Part shown: piece after piece, positions 22,642 to 33,597 of the stretch
Position numbering within the stretch: position 1 is the first letter of the stretch
Layout: every line of letters begins with the position of its first letter
Source of the DNA: Thalassia testudinum
Taxonomy: Eukaryota > Streptophyta > Magnoliopsida > Alismatales > Hydrocharitaceae
Length of the DNA stretch: 64,000 nt
Direction: 5' to 3'
NCBI GenBank assembly: GCA_037157565.1
Contig: JAZHRO010000073.1
Span: 17,366,501 to 17,430,500, forward strand
Made by a program: the position numbers and the translations under genes
Notes under the pieces: generated by a model
The model's database searches: none
What the model saw: only the letters and a program-made list of their open reading frames with translations
What the model was told of the DNA's origin: nothing

Positions 22642-22778
22642 AGTTGGCTGAAAGAGTTCAAGTTTATTAGAAACCCTAGGTCTCTTTATATAGAGAGAGA
22701 GACCAGAGGGCTAAAAGTATATGCCACACAATAAGACGATAATAAGTCGAAACAAGATAAGCAAAAAGTACACCAACA
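22642..22778 (-). repeat. 5' LTR of copia-C
   Basis: About 137 bp, matching 17474-17607 with a few substitutions. The TATA region at 22679-22702 has arms GGTCTCT/AGAGACC. Confidence 0.9.
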
Positions 22779-24038
22779 TGTAAGGGCTTATTGTTGATGT
22801 TATCAAAGCTGTAATCATTCTTTCTTCCATTTATTGGGGGGGGGGTGATACTTTTTGCTTTTGGCTGGATGATTGGATGGGTTAAGGCTAAAAGATCGTT
22901 TCTTGAAATTGTTTGCTTTGGCTACTTTATTGGAGAATGTGTGGTTGCTTTGGCTACATCGTGAGATGTGGAGTATTGGGCCGGTTGTAGTCATCCCCCA
23001 TTTTCAAGAGTCCCTTTTGTTCTTGGACTTTACAGGAGAAAACTACGGGAGAAGGCCCTGATAGGGCTGATTTTTCTATTGATCTTCTCAAAGAAATAAG
23101 TTAGGGGTACATGCCTATTTATAGGCCACTACACACCCCAACACTCCACATCTCATGATGTGGAGGGTTGAGTGTGTGGTTACCTATAAATAGGCATGTA
23201 CCCCTTACTTTTTTCTTCTCAAAGAAATATGTGGGGGGTACATGCCTATTTATAGGTGCCATCACACACTCCATAAAGTCCACATCTCACAATGTGACAC
23301 TAAACACCATACACTCCAACATTCTACATCTCACGATGTGGTGCTAAATCAACTACACATTCTCCAACATACTTGTAAGGAGGTTAAAGTGGCTGATTGT
23401 TGGGAGGAGTTGTGGTGCCCTTGTGGGAAACTTGTTTGATCAGAGGATTGGTGAGCTCTAGATGCTGCTGTAGGAGTTGAAGGGCTTTAGACTAGAAGAT
23501 GGTAATGATGCTTTCATGTAGGAAGAAGGTGAGTTCTTTGTAAGGGAGGCTTATAGAAGGTTGGGTGGTGGTGGGTTTGTGATGGACTTAGATTTCATCA
23601 GGGATTGCAGACAAATTTGGTTAGCTTCTTGTCTATTAAAGGTTAAAATTTTTGCTTGGCTACTTAGGAGAGGTTGACTCATGACAAGAGTTTGGAGGGT
23701 TAGATGGGTACCGAAGGTTGAGGTCTGCTTGCTTTGTCTTGTGGTAGATGAAGATGTCAATCACTTGTTTTTTTGGATTTTCTTTTACCACACAGGTCTG
23801 GAGTCAATTTTGGTTGTCTCGCACAAGCTTTGCTGATTTCTGGTGGTCATTTAGATACGGGAACCAAAATGGTGGGCAGAATGTGTTTATGACGAAGAAG
23901 GCAAAGAAGGTGTTGGTAGTAGTCTGGGGCATCTAACTTGGGAGGAACACAGCTATCTTCAAGGGCTAGACGTCTTACATTGAGAAATTTGCTGCTTGTA
24001 TCTCTTCTTTGGCCAATTTTTGGGCTTCCAACTTGTAA
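22779..24038 (+). pseudogene. ORF2 of LINE-1, part 3: C-terminus with zf-RVT
   Basis: The frame continues as KGLIVDVIKAVI, then a run including DTFCFWLDDWMG and ALATLLENVWLL. After the LTR at 23031-23369 it reads EVKVADCWEELWCPCG, then EGEFFVREAYRRLG, IWLASCLLKVKIFAWLL, and the zinc-binding block CLLCLVVDEDVNHLFF at 23724-23774. The end KFAACISSLANFWASNL is followed by TAA at 24036. This is the standard end of plant L1-like ORF2. A run of ten G at 22838-22847 causes a frameshift. Confidence 0.87.
23031..23369 (-). repeat. Solo LTR with an internal inverted duplication, inside LINE-1
   Basis: On the minus strand it starts TGTTGGAGAATGTG. The words CCTATAAATAGGCATGTACC and CACATC(T)CATGATGTGGAG occur in both orientations within the 339 bp. 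The TATA-containing unit occurs three times (near 23111, 23188 and 23244), once inverted. Flanks GACTT (23026-23030) and TACTT (23370-23374) may be a target duplication with one mismatch. The unit is related to the LTR of copia-L at 55859, which has CCTATAAATAAACATGTACC. Confidence 0.65.
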
Positions 24039-24115
24039 TCTGGCTGTGTTTTGCCTTTATTTAAGATAACTTCCGAGTGGTTACCAACCGGATAACCACA
24101 CTTTATCTCTGAAAA
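24039..24115 (+). other. 3' untranslated end of LINE-1
   Basis: Short segment after the ORF2 stop, ending in a six-base A-run at 24112-24117 before the target duplication. No long poly(A) remains. Confidence 0.6.
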
Positions 24116-25310
24116 AACATACACTTCATGGACTAAGGAGACAACTTGTCTACCTTGAACAAGTGGATAAAACAAACACACCCAAGCACCATAGGAGTAA
24201 GGTCAAAAGCATCTCGACCCTCAAACAGAATAGAGTAAGGTGTCTTACCACTCAACACAAAAGAAGACACCTTATTAACGAGGAAAGTAGCAGTGAGAAC
24301 AACATTCGCCTAAAAATGAGATGACACATGCATTAGAAACATCATAGTACGTGCCACGTCAAGTAAATGCCGCAATTTGCATTTAGCTATGCCATTTTGT
24401 TGAGATGTTTGAACATAGGTTTGATGAGTAACCCTCAAAGGGGTAAAAAACTAAGATAGTGTGGCATTCACAAATTCAAGCCCATTGTCACTCCTGTAAA
24501 CATGTATAGTAGTAGAAAATTGAGTCTTTATTTTATTAAAAAAATTTTGAATGAGTATAGGGCGTTTGACTTTTCCTTCATAATGTAAACTCAAGACACA
24601 CAGGTATAATCATCAACCAAAGCTAGAAAAAATTGGAAACCCCTGACACTTCGAACCCTACATGGTCCCCATAAAGCAACATGAACAAGATCAAAAGGTG
24701 ACTTAGCTTTCTTATTCTGACTAGGAAATGATGACTGAGATGTTTACCAAGCTGGTAGGCATAACACCGAAAAGACTTTGGAAACCTTAACTCAAGAAAC
24801 TGGTGGTGTAAAATGGCAATACTCGGATGACCCAAATGTAGGTGCCACTGTAGAGCAGTAGTGGCCAAAGCAGTGGTAGTGGAATGTTGGGTGGGTGGTA
24901 CGCTCAGGTAGTTTTAGCCATTCTGCTCAAGTTTTCCACCAATCCACTTCATCATCCGAAGATCTTGGCAAAAGAAAAATTAGTTATGAAACACTGGCTG
25001 ACAATTCAAAACTCTAGTAATCTGACTAATAGACATCAAATTCAAAGTAAATTTTGATGCACATAACATCGGTCAAGTATAAAGAGCTAGATAAAGAAAC
25101 ATCCCCAAGGCCAGTCACAGGAGACAAGGCACCATCCGCTACTCTAATATGAAACAATGTGACGAGAGAACGAAGAAAGTTATTTATAGGGTTCAACGGA
25201 GGCCAAGGTTGTGTTTGATCAATTTGGCAAAGTAGTTGAGTCTCATGATCTCCAGACATCTTCTGATCATAATGTCTATGCTTGGAAAGATCTCCATTCG
25301 GCAATTATTC
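24116..25310 (-). pseudogene. Protease end, pre-integrase and integrase core of copia-A
   Basis: From right to left on the minus strand: RVADGALSPVTGLGDVSLSS (protease tail, about 25105-25165), LQWHLHLGHPSIAILHHQF and CYACQLGKH (24745-24860), FQFFLALVDDYT (about 24630), RSDNGLEFVNA (about 24480), QQNGIAKCKLRHLLDVA (24350-24410), and LGCVCFIHLFKVDKLSP (about 24140-24195). These are the zinc-binding and D,D,E parts of a copia integrase. The protease active-site segment and gag are not found to the right. Stops are frequent. Confidence 0.8.
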
Positions 25311-25804
25311 TTATTTTTATGTTGATAGTATACTACTTACAGTCAATGGTAAATCAGGTATAAAAGAATTAAAGCACTTTCTCCTTTAATGGTTCGTCAC
25401 AAAATATTTAGTCAGGAATCTACATCACGTGGCATTTTCCTATCATAGTGAGTATGTCATTGATATTTGTGTAGAAGCTGCTATTTAGGGGAACAAACAA
25501 ACCTGGTTGTTTCATGTGGGGCTGAGTTTATGTTTTGACAAGGCTAACAGTAGAAGCTTCCCAGAATTATGTCCATAGAGGGCCCCGGCTGGAAAACTTT
25601 TCTAACTTATTGTCACTGGTCCTGATATTCTATTTTTCTATTGATCAAGTTAGTTTGTTGCTATGTGCGCTAGAAAGCTATGCTGCGTATTCTCAAATAC
25701 TTGAGATCTTCTCCAAGAAAGTGGTATTTTATTAAGAACAATGGGCATATAAGAGAAGGATTTCGTTTGTAGGTTATGCCTCGCTCTTGGGAGGGTAAGC
25801 ATTT
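25311..25804 (+). pseudogene. Reverse transcriptase / RNase H fragment of copia-N (plus strand)
   Basis: Plus-strand frames read FYVDSILLTVNGKSGIKELK (25313-25372; YVDS for YVDD), AGKLF.LIVTGPDILFFY (about 25588-25645), and AMLRILKYLRSSPRKWYF with KNNGHIREGF (about 25677-25765). The order and spacing match the end of copia reverse transcriptase and the start of RNase H of a lineage unlike its neighbours. It is heavily frameshifted. The likely continuation is at 48110-48415 beyond LINE-F, which suggests that LINE-F inserted into this copia. Confidence 0.6.
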
Positions 25805-25854
25805 TGACTAGGTGTTTTTTGGAAAGGAAAAAAATGAACTCCATTGGAGGTCAG

Positions 25855-26501
25855 ACATCCAAAACATTTATTAAAAGCACAAGACTAGAAATTATAAGTT
25901 CTGGGACCAAAAAGTAAAACGCACAAGAGCTTCCCTCACTACATTTTAAAGGTACACCCCATCCCCCTGAAAAGAGAACAATTTCGCTGCCACCACGTAG
26001 ACCACAAGGCTGTAGAGACGGAAACAACTGGAATACGCAGAGAATTGAAGACCTTCTTTTCCAAGTTATAATAGAAGAACAAATGCCCAACATCCTTTTG
26101 TTGAACATGGCAAAAAGGGCATAAACTTTGAATTTATGGCTGCCATCTACTAACAATAGTAAGGCTTGGCAATTTCTTTTTCTTTAAAAGCCACCAGAAG
26201 ATTTTGATCTTCAAAGTCACCTTCAACTTCCATATGATAATACAATTAGGCTTGAGGTAAACATCATGCCTAGCAACCTTACTTCTCAACAATTTGTAAG
26301 CTTTCTTTATAGAAAAATCTCCATGCACCCAGTGCAATTGATCATAGGAGCCCTATTTTGGCTAAAAAGGGTCTAACAAAGTCAGCATCTCTTGTAACTC
26401 ATTAACTCAAGCATCAGAAAGGGAATCCACAAAATTTGGCAGCCAGGATCTAGGCTTCCAAATCATGGGTCCATTCCACACCTAGGAGATCATATGATTC
26501 T
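25855..26501 (-). pseudogene. ORF2 C-terminus of LINE-F with zf-RVT
   Basis: On the minus strand: WNGPMIWKPRSWLPNFVDSL, then HWVHGDFSIKKAYKLLRSK (26275-26337), IIWKLKVTLKIKIFWWLLKK, and SLCPFCHVQQKDVGHLFF (about 26060-26115), the zinc-binding region that follows the LINE reverse transcriptase. The match to the LINE fragment at 3975-4291 is clear in motif order. It ends after about 60 further residues near 25855. The copy is broken by stops. Confidence 0.85.
26497..26501. repeat. Left target-site duplication of copia-E
   Basis: ATTCT here and at 31751-31755, a perfect match. Confidence 0.9.
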
Positions 26502-26656
26502 AATTGGATGAAAATAGTTAATCTCATTAGAAACCTTAGGCTCTCTTTATATATGGAGAGACCGTAGAGTCGAAAGTACATAAATATCCCTGATGGACGA
26601 AGACAATCATAGCCCTTACAATAAGAGGAAAAATAAAAAGCTAATATGTACTAACA
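26502..26656 (-). repeat. 3' LTR of copia-E
   Basis: 155 bp; polypurine tract on the minus strand just outside it (CTCCCTCTCAAGC, 26657-26669). About ten differences from the 5' LTR. Confidence 0.92.
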
Positions 26657-26663
26657 CTCCCTC

Positions 26664-29600
26664 TCAAGCTGGAGCGTAGATATCTATCATGCTCAGCTTG
26701 GACATACAATAATCAAATGAAAAACTGGCTAAGTGCTTGGTGAAAATATCTGCAGTTTGCTCCTTAGATGCAACCGAAGTGGTATATAGTAGCCTCTTCT
26801 GAATAATGTCCCTGGTATAGTGACAATCAACCTCAACATGATTCATCATTTTGTGAAATTCTGGGTTGTTAGCAATGAAGGTGGTTGTTCTATTATTACA
26901 TCGCATCTCCATGGGGTTAGAAAATTATACTTGTGGATCAATAAGCAAGGATCTGATCCACATCATCTCAGCAGTTGTCTGAGCTATGGCTCTGTACTTA
27001 AGACTCGGTGCTGGATCTCGCAACTGTGCCCTGTTTCTTGCTCCTCCATGTGATCAAATTTCCTGCTAAGAAGGTGTAGAACCCAGTAGTGGATTTGCGA
27101 TCCACATGACATCCAGCATGGTCTGCATCAGAGTAGCCAACCAACGTCATAGAAGACCCCTTTGAGAAGAAAAAACCCTTCCTAGGAGCCTTCTTGACAT
27201 ATTTAAGTACTATCAATGCCGCATCCCAATGCTAACGTGTTGGCTTGGTCATGAACTGACTCAGTCTCCCAACTGCAAATGAGATATTTTGCCTTGTGAT
27301 AATGAGATACAATAGCTTGCCCACAAGCTGTCTATATTGTCTATTGTCCACTACCTGTGCATCTTCATCATAGAGTAGTATCTTGAGATCCATAGGAATA
27401 TTGGCCTCTTTCGCCCTGAGCATACCAATCTCCTGCAGGATATCTAAAGCATACTTCTTCTGAGACAAGACTACACCTTTCTTGCTGCGAGCAACCTGAA
27501 TACCAAGGAAATATCGTAGAGCCCCCAAGTCTATGAAAAACTGCTCGATAAGGATGTGCTTACCCTTAGCAATGTCCTGCTCATCGTCTCCTGTGATAAT
27601 TAAATCATCAATATAAACAAGTACCACAGTGCATCGTGTAGTCCTCCTGACAAAGAGTGAAAAATCAGCTGTCGATCTCCTGAATCCAGCTGCCTCAACA
27701 ACTTGTGACAACCTCTGAAATCAGGCTCGGGACTTTGTTTGAGGCCATATATAGCCTTCCATAATCAGCATACACACTCCCCCTGACTCTCAAAGTTAGG
27801 TGGCTGTTACATATAGACTTCCTCTTGGAGATCACTATACAGGAAGGCATTCTTGACCTCTAGTTGATACAAGGGCCAATCTAGTTGAACTACTATTGCA
27901 ACCAATACTTAGACCGTGGGAAGCTTGGCAACTGGTGAGAAGGTGTCAAAGAAGTCCACCCCATAAGTTTGAGTGAACCCCTTTACCACGAGGCGGTCTT
28001 TGTACCTAACAACACCATCAGGATTGAATTTCACAGTAAATACACACTGGCAGCCAACGAGTGCAGCACCATTAGGAAGTGGAGTTAGCTCCCAAGTCCC
28101 ACGGCCTTGAAGAGCGATCATCTCATCCTCCATGGCTGCCTGTCATTTTAGATCAAGCATGGCCTTACAGTGAGTAGCTGGAATCTGCGTAGTAGCTAAC
28201 ACTTGAGTGAATCCAGTAAATCCAGGAGCTAGACTGTCAGTAGCTAGTGCCCCTGCTGTGGGATAAGTGGTGCAGGTCTGTGGTCGCTTCCGAAGGGCTA
28301 TCGGAAGATCAAGATCATCGCATGGCACATCACATATCCTGTCCTTGTGACCATCACATGGCAAACATACGTCAGTGTCTAAAGGACTCGCCTGAGAAGC
28401 CGACGGTGAAGGCGAGAGAGGGGGTTCTTGACAGGTAGTATGAGGGCAAATATGTCTGGAGTGGCCCTGTCAGGTGTGGAAAGGGATGCGTAGCAGGAGG
28501 TAGTGGTGGTGTAGTAGGGATAAGAATCTCAGGAAAGCTGCCAAAGCGAATGGGAGTATATGGCATAGGTGCTATATCACCCTCAGGAGGCATTTTAGCA
28601 GCCATCACAGAAAAGAAAGGTACAGCCTCATGAAAGGTAACATCCGCAGAAACATAGTGCCGAGAAGTAAGCAGATCAAAATAGCGATACCCCTTTTATA
28701 TTCGAGTATACCCTAGAAAGACACACTTAACTGCTCTCGGTGCAAGTTTATCCCGATTCGGTCTCAACAAATGGACAAATGCAACACAACTAAAAGTCCG
28801 AGGGGTGACGTGAAACAGGGGGCGATCAGGATACATGACCTGAAGAGGAATCTGTTCATGTAACGCAGCATTGGGCATCCGATTAATAAAAAAACATGCA
28901 GTCAAAACAGCATCACCTCAGTAAAGAGATGGGACCGAATGATGAATCAATAAAGTGCAGGCAACATCAAAAATATGACGATGTTTCCTCTTAGCAACAC
29001 CATTTTGTTGAGAGGTATGAGGACATGTTGTCTTATGGATAATGCCATAACTAGAAAAGAAACTGTGCAAATGCATAGTACAAAGCTTTAAGGCATTATC
29101 AGAATGAAAGCACTTCACCAAACACGAATGCTGAGTTTTTATTTCCTTAATAAACTTCTCAATAATTTATCTTACATTAGACTTATTTTTCAAGAGAAAC
29201 ATCCAAGAAACATGAGAAAAGTTATCAACTAAAACAAGATAATATTTGTTCCTAAGGCGATCAGGAGTACGACTGAGACCCCACACATTCATATGAATCA
29301 GATCAAATGCAGCAACAGATGAAACAGAGGAAGAATTGGAGAAACTAGCCCTGTGGTGCTTGCCAAGCTAACATGCATCACAGGTGAGAGTAGTAGTGGA
29401 GGGGATGTGCGGTAGAACATGTTTGAGGCGATGAATGGGTAGATGGCCAAGGCGGTGGTGCAACTGGAGAGGAAATCTAGTAGAAACAAGGTCCTGAGTA
29501 GCTGAGGTAGCAAAAGCAGTACGGCTTAGACGGTACACCCCATGTTCCTTACACCCTCCACCAATCGTTTTCCCAGTGAATTTGCCCTGCAAGACACAAG

Positions 29601-29900
29601 ATGACACATCAAAAGTAGCTTGACAGTTCATATCTCTAGTGATTCTGCTAACAGTCAATAAACTCAAAGGAAAAATAGGCACATAATAAACATCTACTAG
29701 CCTCAATGTAAAAGATAAAGACATATTTCCCTTGCCAACAAGTGGTGAGTGTTTCTCATCAGACACCTGTACTATCCTGGCAGGTGTAACAGGTGCTGAT
29801 TGAGAGAAAGAGCCTCTGTCGCCACATGGGTGCTTGGATGCACTAGAATCAATCAGCCACTCACCAGAAGGCAAAGGGGATGATATACCAGTCGCAGGTG
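26664..29900 (-). pseudogene. pol of copia-E
   Basis: Right to left on the minus strand: protease GEWLIDSSASKHPCG near 29840-29880 (DSG changed to DSS), pre-integrase QLHHRLGHLPIHRL, integrase with HSDNALKL, QQNGVAKRKHRHIFDVA and APRAVKCVFLGYTRI (28696-29121), reverse transcriptase from [12 protein letters not shown] (about 28090) to LVYIDDLIITGDD at 27590-27628 (catalytic pair intact), and KLLYLIITRQNISFAVGRLS. RNase H has KKQGTVARSSTES and ends SKLSMIDIYAPA at 26664. Breaks occur at 27231-27216, 27711-27909, 28133-28143 and elsewhere. Confidence 0.9.
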
Positions 29901-30885
29901 TCTCTGAAGAGGTAGCAATAGCTACAGTGTCAGGAGTCTGGGAGGAAGAAGCCTGAGTCAACGGAGTAATCTACTGCTGCAAAGTTTCAATCTTAGTACT
30001 CAAGGAGCTAATATCAGAGGTTATTTGAGATCTCAGCTACCTGATTGGCCACAGGTGGTCTACCATGCTTTTGCCAACATGTAGTCTCAGAGTGACCAAG
30101 TCTGCCATAGTAAGTACACAGGATCCTAGTGCGTGTACCGGAAGAACGTCCACGTTCACGACCACGTGCAGGATAAGTGGTACCCCTGCCACATTCAGGA
30201 ATTGTAGCCAGCACAGACGACTGAGCAGTAAAGTCAGGAGCAGGAGTGTGCACTGCAACTCTACTGAGTCTACTATATGCTTCCTCTAGGGTAGGAACCT
30301 TAGGAGCAGTGATAATTTGATCTCTGGCTGCAGTATATTCAGGTCCAAGGCTAGCCAGGAAAAGGGAGAGCTAACTCTCTTGAAACTCCTGCAGGAGTCA
30401 CAGGCACACCCTTGCAGGTAGGAGTAGTGCCTCTCCAGCATTCCCTTCATAAGGGAGTAATATTGTGATAGCGTGCGTCCCTCCTGACGCAGATAGAAAA
30501 GTTTGTAAAAGACTTGGAAAACTTATGCGGAGTTCTTGACGTGTGAATAGGTATCACGCAAAGACTCTCACATCTCCTTTGCTATAGCATAATACATGAT
30601 CTCATCTCCTATTTGGGGAATAATTGTCTGCATCAGCCATGCACAAACCATGGCATTATCACTATCCCAGTTGACATTTGTGCCAGTCTTGTTCTCAGGC
30701 TCCGGATCTGTAAGTATATGGCTCTTTTTATGACCCTTGACGGTCGTAAGAAAGTTCTGGGACCACCGCGGGTAGTTGGCCTTATCCAACTTAACAACAG
30801 GACCAAAGAACGGGTTCTTGAGTACCTCGGTGTCCGAAATAGAGTCCGAAGATACCTCAGACTGATCATCTGAAGTCATCTTCAC
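29901..30885 (-). pseudogene. gag of copia-E with zinc knuckle
   Basis: The frame opens at 30885 with MKMTSDDQSEVSSDS, continues PFFGPVVKLDKANYPRWSQN and, after a break near 30570, the gag helices of the copia-C type. The knuckle reads CTYYGRLGHSETTC (about 30090-30130), with one Cys replaced by Tyr. In copia-C the same knuckle has lost His instead, so each copy has its own defect. Confidence 0.85.
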
Positions 30886-31582
30886 AATCCGAAAGTCTCG
30901 ATCAAGCGTCTAGCATCAAGAAACCATTAAATAATCTGAAAACCAACAGATTTAGATCTGTATAGTTGATAAGAGGCTTCCTTGGACAGATGTTGGCCTC
31001 ACCTGGGTGCAAGGAGAGCACCTAAAGAGGCACCAAAGAGATCTAGCCTCCTTTTCGCAACAAGAACAGGGATTGCAGTACCTAGATCAGGGCAAGGTGC
31101 CCCTTACGATTGCTGCATAGAGATCAGAAGCCCCATGCGTCGCTTCAGTAGGTGGTTGCGCCGCCTGTCGCAGCTGCAGATGACTACCGCGGCGTTGAAG
31201 AGGTTGCTGCTGCCGGTTTGAAGCTTGTCGCCGGCGTTAACACCTGCTGCAGAGCGCCATTGAGGGTCCTTGGATCGGCAACGATTCCGCCAGCTGCTGT
31301 AGCAAGTCGCAGCGTAGCCGCAGCGCCGTTGCTAGGTTGATTGACCCTCGTCGGAGCGCTGCTACAGTGGTTCAGCGTCCCCCCCGCTGTTGCAGCCTTG
31401 TTGTAAGGGCTGAAGTGTGCCTCTGGAACGCCGCCGGGGGCCATTGGGGCTACTGCATGCGGTTGGATGGCTGCCGGAGGCCGTTGCCGCCGTCGAGGAA
31501 GGAAGAGAGGAGATCGGGATTCGGTGGTAGGGTTTAAGAGGTCTTGAAGGGTGAGATACCTAGAGCCACGGTCTAGGACTGG
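30886..31582 (-). other. Leader of copia-E
   Basis: About 700 bp with GCCGCC-type triplets, no gag or pol motif. A CAGTCCTAGACCG stem-loop lies at 31569-31581 on the minus strand, one arm base changed relative to copia-C. Frames at 31184-31621 are compositional. Confidence 0.65.
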
Positions 31583-31750
31583 TGCTCTGATATTAAATTG
31601 GATGAAAAGAGTTAATCTCATTAGAAACCTTAGGCCCTCTTTATATGGAGAGAGACCGTGGAGTCAAAAGTACATAAATATCCCTGAGGGACAAAGACTA
31701 TCATAACCCTTACAATAAGAGGAAAAATAAAAAGCTAATATGTATTAACA
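31583..31750 (-). repeat. Primer-binding site (31583-31595) and 5' LTR (31596-31750) of copia-E
   Basis: The primer site is decayed to TAATATCAGAGC on the minus strand (TGG changed). The LTR is 155 bp and ends at the ATTCT duplication (31751-31755). Confidence 0.9.
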
Positions 31751-31974
31751 ATTCTTTTCAATAGAAAGAGCATACAACCTTGGAAAAGTAGAAGCTAGAG
31801 TTCCCACTTTTGCCTATTCATCCTCCTAGAATCTAAAAGTTGATCTATAACCCAGGACAAGCTCAAAATATGACTCCACCCTACCAATAATAGAGCACAA
31901 CCCTTTTTAAAAAGCAGAAGCACCATGAGGAACTTTCCTCCTGTTCGATTGGTTGAGGGTAAAGTCATAGAAGT
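31751..31974 (-). pseudogene. LINE-F ORF2 segment between copia-E and copia-F
   Basis: On the minus strand the frames read SMTLPSTNRTGGKFLMVLLL, ILSLSWVIDQLLDSRR and FQGCMLFLL, fitting the FWxDxW...FPRLFALS region between reverse transcriptase and zf-RVT in plant LINEs. The last five bases, GAAGT at 31970-31974, are the left target duplication of copia-F. Confidence 0.7.
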
Positions 31975-32117
31975 TGTTGAGTTGTACGGATTATATGGGT
32001 CTTCGTTATATTTCTTTATTGTACGAGGGTGTGTGTTATTTTTTTTCCTTTGTGCCTCTCTGTATAAAGGCATCTTGGGTCTCGTGAAATAAACAATTGA
32101 TTTATTCAATCCCAGCA
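31975..32117 (+). repeat. 5' LTR of copia-F
   Basis: 143 bp ending CCCAGCA. The TATA core lies within TGCCTCTCTGTATAAAGGCA (32053-32072), arms TGCCT/AGGCA. Confidence 0.92.
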
Positions 32118-32129
32118 TGGTACCGGAGC
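32118..32129 (+). promoter_or_regulatory. tRNA-Met primer-binding site of copia-F
   Basis: TGGTACCGGAGC directly after the LTR; two changes from the TGGTATCAGAGC consensus. Confidence 0.8.
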
Positions 32130-32807
32130 AACGATTCTAGGTTGGAGCTTTGATATTCTACTTAAACCCTAGCCTCCTTAGCCTCCACTAAAACCCCTCT
32201 CTCCCATGGTAGCACCACCGACCCCCTCTCCATGCACTGACACCCCTTGCAAGCGGTGCTACACCCTAGGTCGGCACTGCTGGTGCTTCCCTTGCCTTTC
32301 ACCGCCGCCAACACCCTCTATTGGGTGCTGCGGTGGCTTGAGGTATCCTTTACGTTGTTGTTAGTGGTGCAGTAGTAGCTTGTGCCATTGTCAGCAACAC
32401 TGCTTTGGCTTGAGTTTGTGTCTCACTATCTTCTTCCACACTATGCTACCGCCAAGGTCCCTAGTGTCGTCGAGGCTCCCAACAGCGCCGCCTGCCTCCC
32501 GTGCATTGATTTGGTGGCTGCTGCGCGACTCTTGAGCACTGGAGGGTCTTCTTTTGTAGGTAGGGGCGAGTTATTGCCCTCCTCTCTTCTGTTCTTCACA
32601 ATAAGAAGTGCACTGGAGGGAGAGGCAGCCTCTGCTAGGGCTCATTGTTGCCCTGAGAGGTGGCTGTTGCACTTGATACACGGATTTTCGGATTTCCTAT
32701 GATTTGAAACTTCACGTTCGGATTTGTTTCTTGCTTTCCTTGCGAGGCATATGAAGTAAAGTTGTGTGTGATTGTGCTTGGAGGACTATTCCACGAATCG
32801 GGCTGTC
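32130..32807 (+). other. Leader of copia-F
   Basis: About 680 bp, GC-rich CCACCGCC-type triplets in the first half, no coding motif before the gag ATG at 32808. It does not contain the CGGTC/GACCG stem-loop seen in C, E, H, I and K. Confidence 0.6.
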
Positions 32808-33597
32808 ATGGGAGACCACAAAGATTCCCTTAGCGACTCGATGGGAAAATTATTTACCACAAGTGCTCCACATATGCAGGGAACTATTAAGTTAGATGGA
32901 TCCAATTTTTTATTTTGGTTTACATCCTTTTCCCAGTTCATGGGATTGCATAGGAAGAAATATACTCTCATACAGGATGGGCCTGTCCTGAAATTTGCTG
33001 ATTGGGTGGTCACATGTTTACTGAATAGTATGACCAAGACTATTGTCAAGCAAGTGTGGCTTATGTCTCGACGAAGATGTTGGAAGTTGTATATGAGATA
33101 CATTCCCATAAGAGTAACATTACCTGTCTTTAAAGAGTTTTGAGGAGCTACACACGCTCAGGAAGGGTACTATGTCCCTTGCTGATTACTATGGTACTAT
33201 GAAGAATTTGTGGGATGAGCAAGACATTCATTGACCTATGTCCTCTGATGTAGCTATCATGACGAGACAACAAGAGACGATTAGATCCGTACAAATGGTC
33301 TTTGGCCTTAGACCAGAGCATAAGGCGATCAAGGACCAGTTCATGATGATGGATGGGATCCCTACACTTGCTCAGATTTATGCTTGCCTTTCCACACTAG
33401 AGACTTTTGAACTTGTGCCCACATTTAATTCCTTTGCCATGGTGACTGTTGGCCATGGCTGTGGGAATCCTGGTTTTGAAGGTTGCGGTGGCGCCCGTGG
33501 TGGTTGTGGTTGTGGACAGAGCAATCTCTTCTGTGAGTACTGCCACAGGAATGGTCATACGACTAATAAATGCTGGGTAAAGCATGGTTACCCTTAA
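32808..33597 (+). pseudogene. gag of copia-F with zinc knuckle
   Basis: Starts at ATG 32808 (MGDHKDSLSDSMGKLF), then GTIKLDGSNFLFWFTSFSQF (gag N-terminal motif), a frameshift at about 33143 into LRKGTMSLADYYGTMKNLWD, then QETIRSVQMVFGLRPEHKAI, and an RGG-like tract. The zinc knuckle CEYCHRNGHTTNKC at 33535-33576 has the full C-x2-C-x4-H-x4-C set. Apart from the frameshift and one stop near 33236, the gag is well preserved. Confidence 0.87.

Larger units (their letters stand above)
17474..22778 (-). mobile_element. Copia-C: Ty1/copia element with gag and pol, inserted in LINE-1
   Basis: LTRs at 17474-17607 (3') and 22642-22778 (5') share TGTTGGTGTAC...GCCAAC(T). Flanks TGTA(A) at 17469-17473 and 22779-22783 form a 4-5 bp duplication; the exact base is ambiguous because the LTR end may include one more base. 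The LINE frame continues from FHFC to KGLIVDVI across it. The order on the minus strand is leader, gag, zinc knuckle, protease, integrase, reverse transcriptase, RNase H. It is the same family as copia-E. Confidence 0.9.
8460..24115 (+). mobile_element. LINE-1: nearly full-length plant L1-like LINE, split by three LTR elements
   Basis: ORF1 with a zinc knuckle, ORF2 with endonuclease, reverse transcriptase and zf-RVT, and a 3' end with a short A-run at about 24112-24117 are all present on the plus strand. Removing copia-B, copia-C and the 23031-23369 LTR leaves about 5.6 kb, the usual size of this class. A ~15 bp target duplication flanks it. Each LTR element is bounded by a short duplication and the LINE protein resumes across it. 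Many stops make it inactive. Confidence 0.88.
4292..25310 (-). mobile_element. Copia-A: old Ty1/copia element broken by a solo LTR and by LINE-1
   Basis: Three separated minus-strand pieces read as one element. 24116-25310 holds protease end, pre-integrase and integrase core; 7741-8459 holds integrase C-terminus to reverse transcriptase start; 4292-5503 holds the rest of reverse transcriptase and RNase H. The same integrase words (VKCIF / MKCMF) occur at the 8441-8455 and 24116-24130 edges as a LINE target duplication. Reverse transcriptase resumes across the solo LTR at the KGY/YTQT position. No LTR of this element was identified, so both ends appear lost. Confidence 0.8.
26502..31750 (-). 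mobile_element. Copia-E: Ty1/copia element with gag and pol, inserted in LINE-F
   Basis: LTRs at 26502-26656 (3') and 31596-31750 (5') both begin TGTTA on the minus strand and end CATCCAATT. The perfect ATTCT duplication proves a single insertion. Interior order and protein wording match copia-C closely, so the two belong to one family though their LTRs have diverged. Confidence 0.93.

Noticed and set aside
31184..31621. 145-codon minus-strand frame in the copia-E leader and LTR
   Set aside because: It spans the primer site and LTR edge, so it cannot be a gene of the element; composition only.
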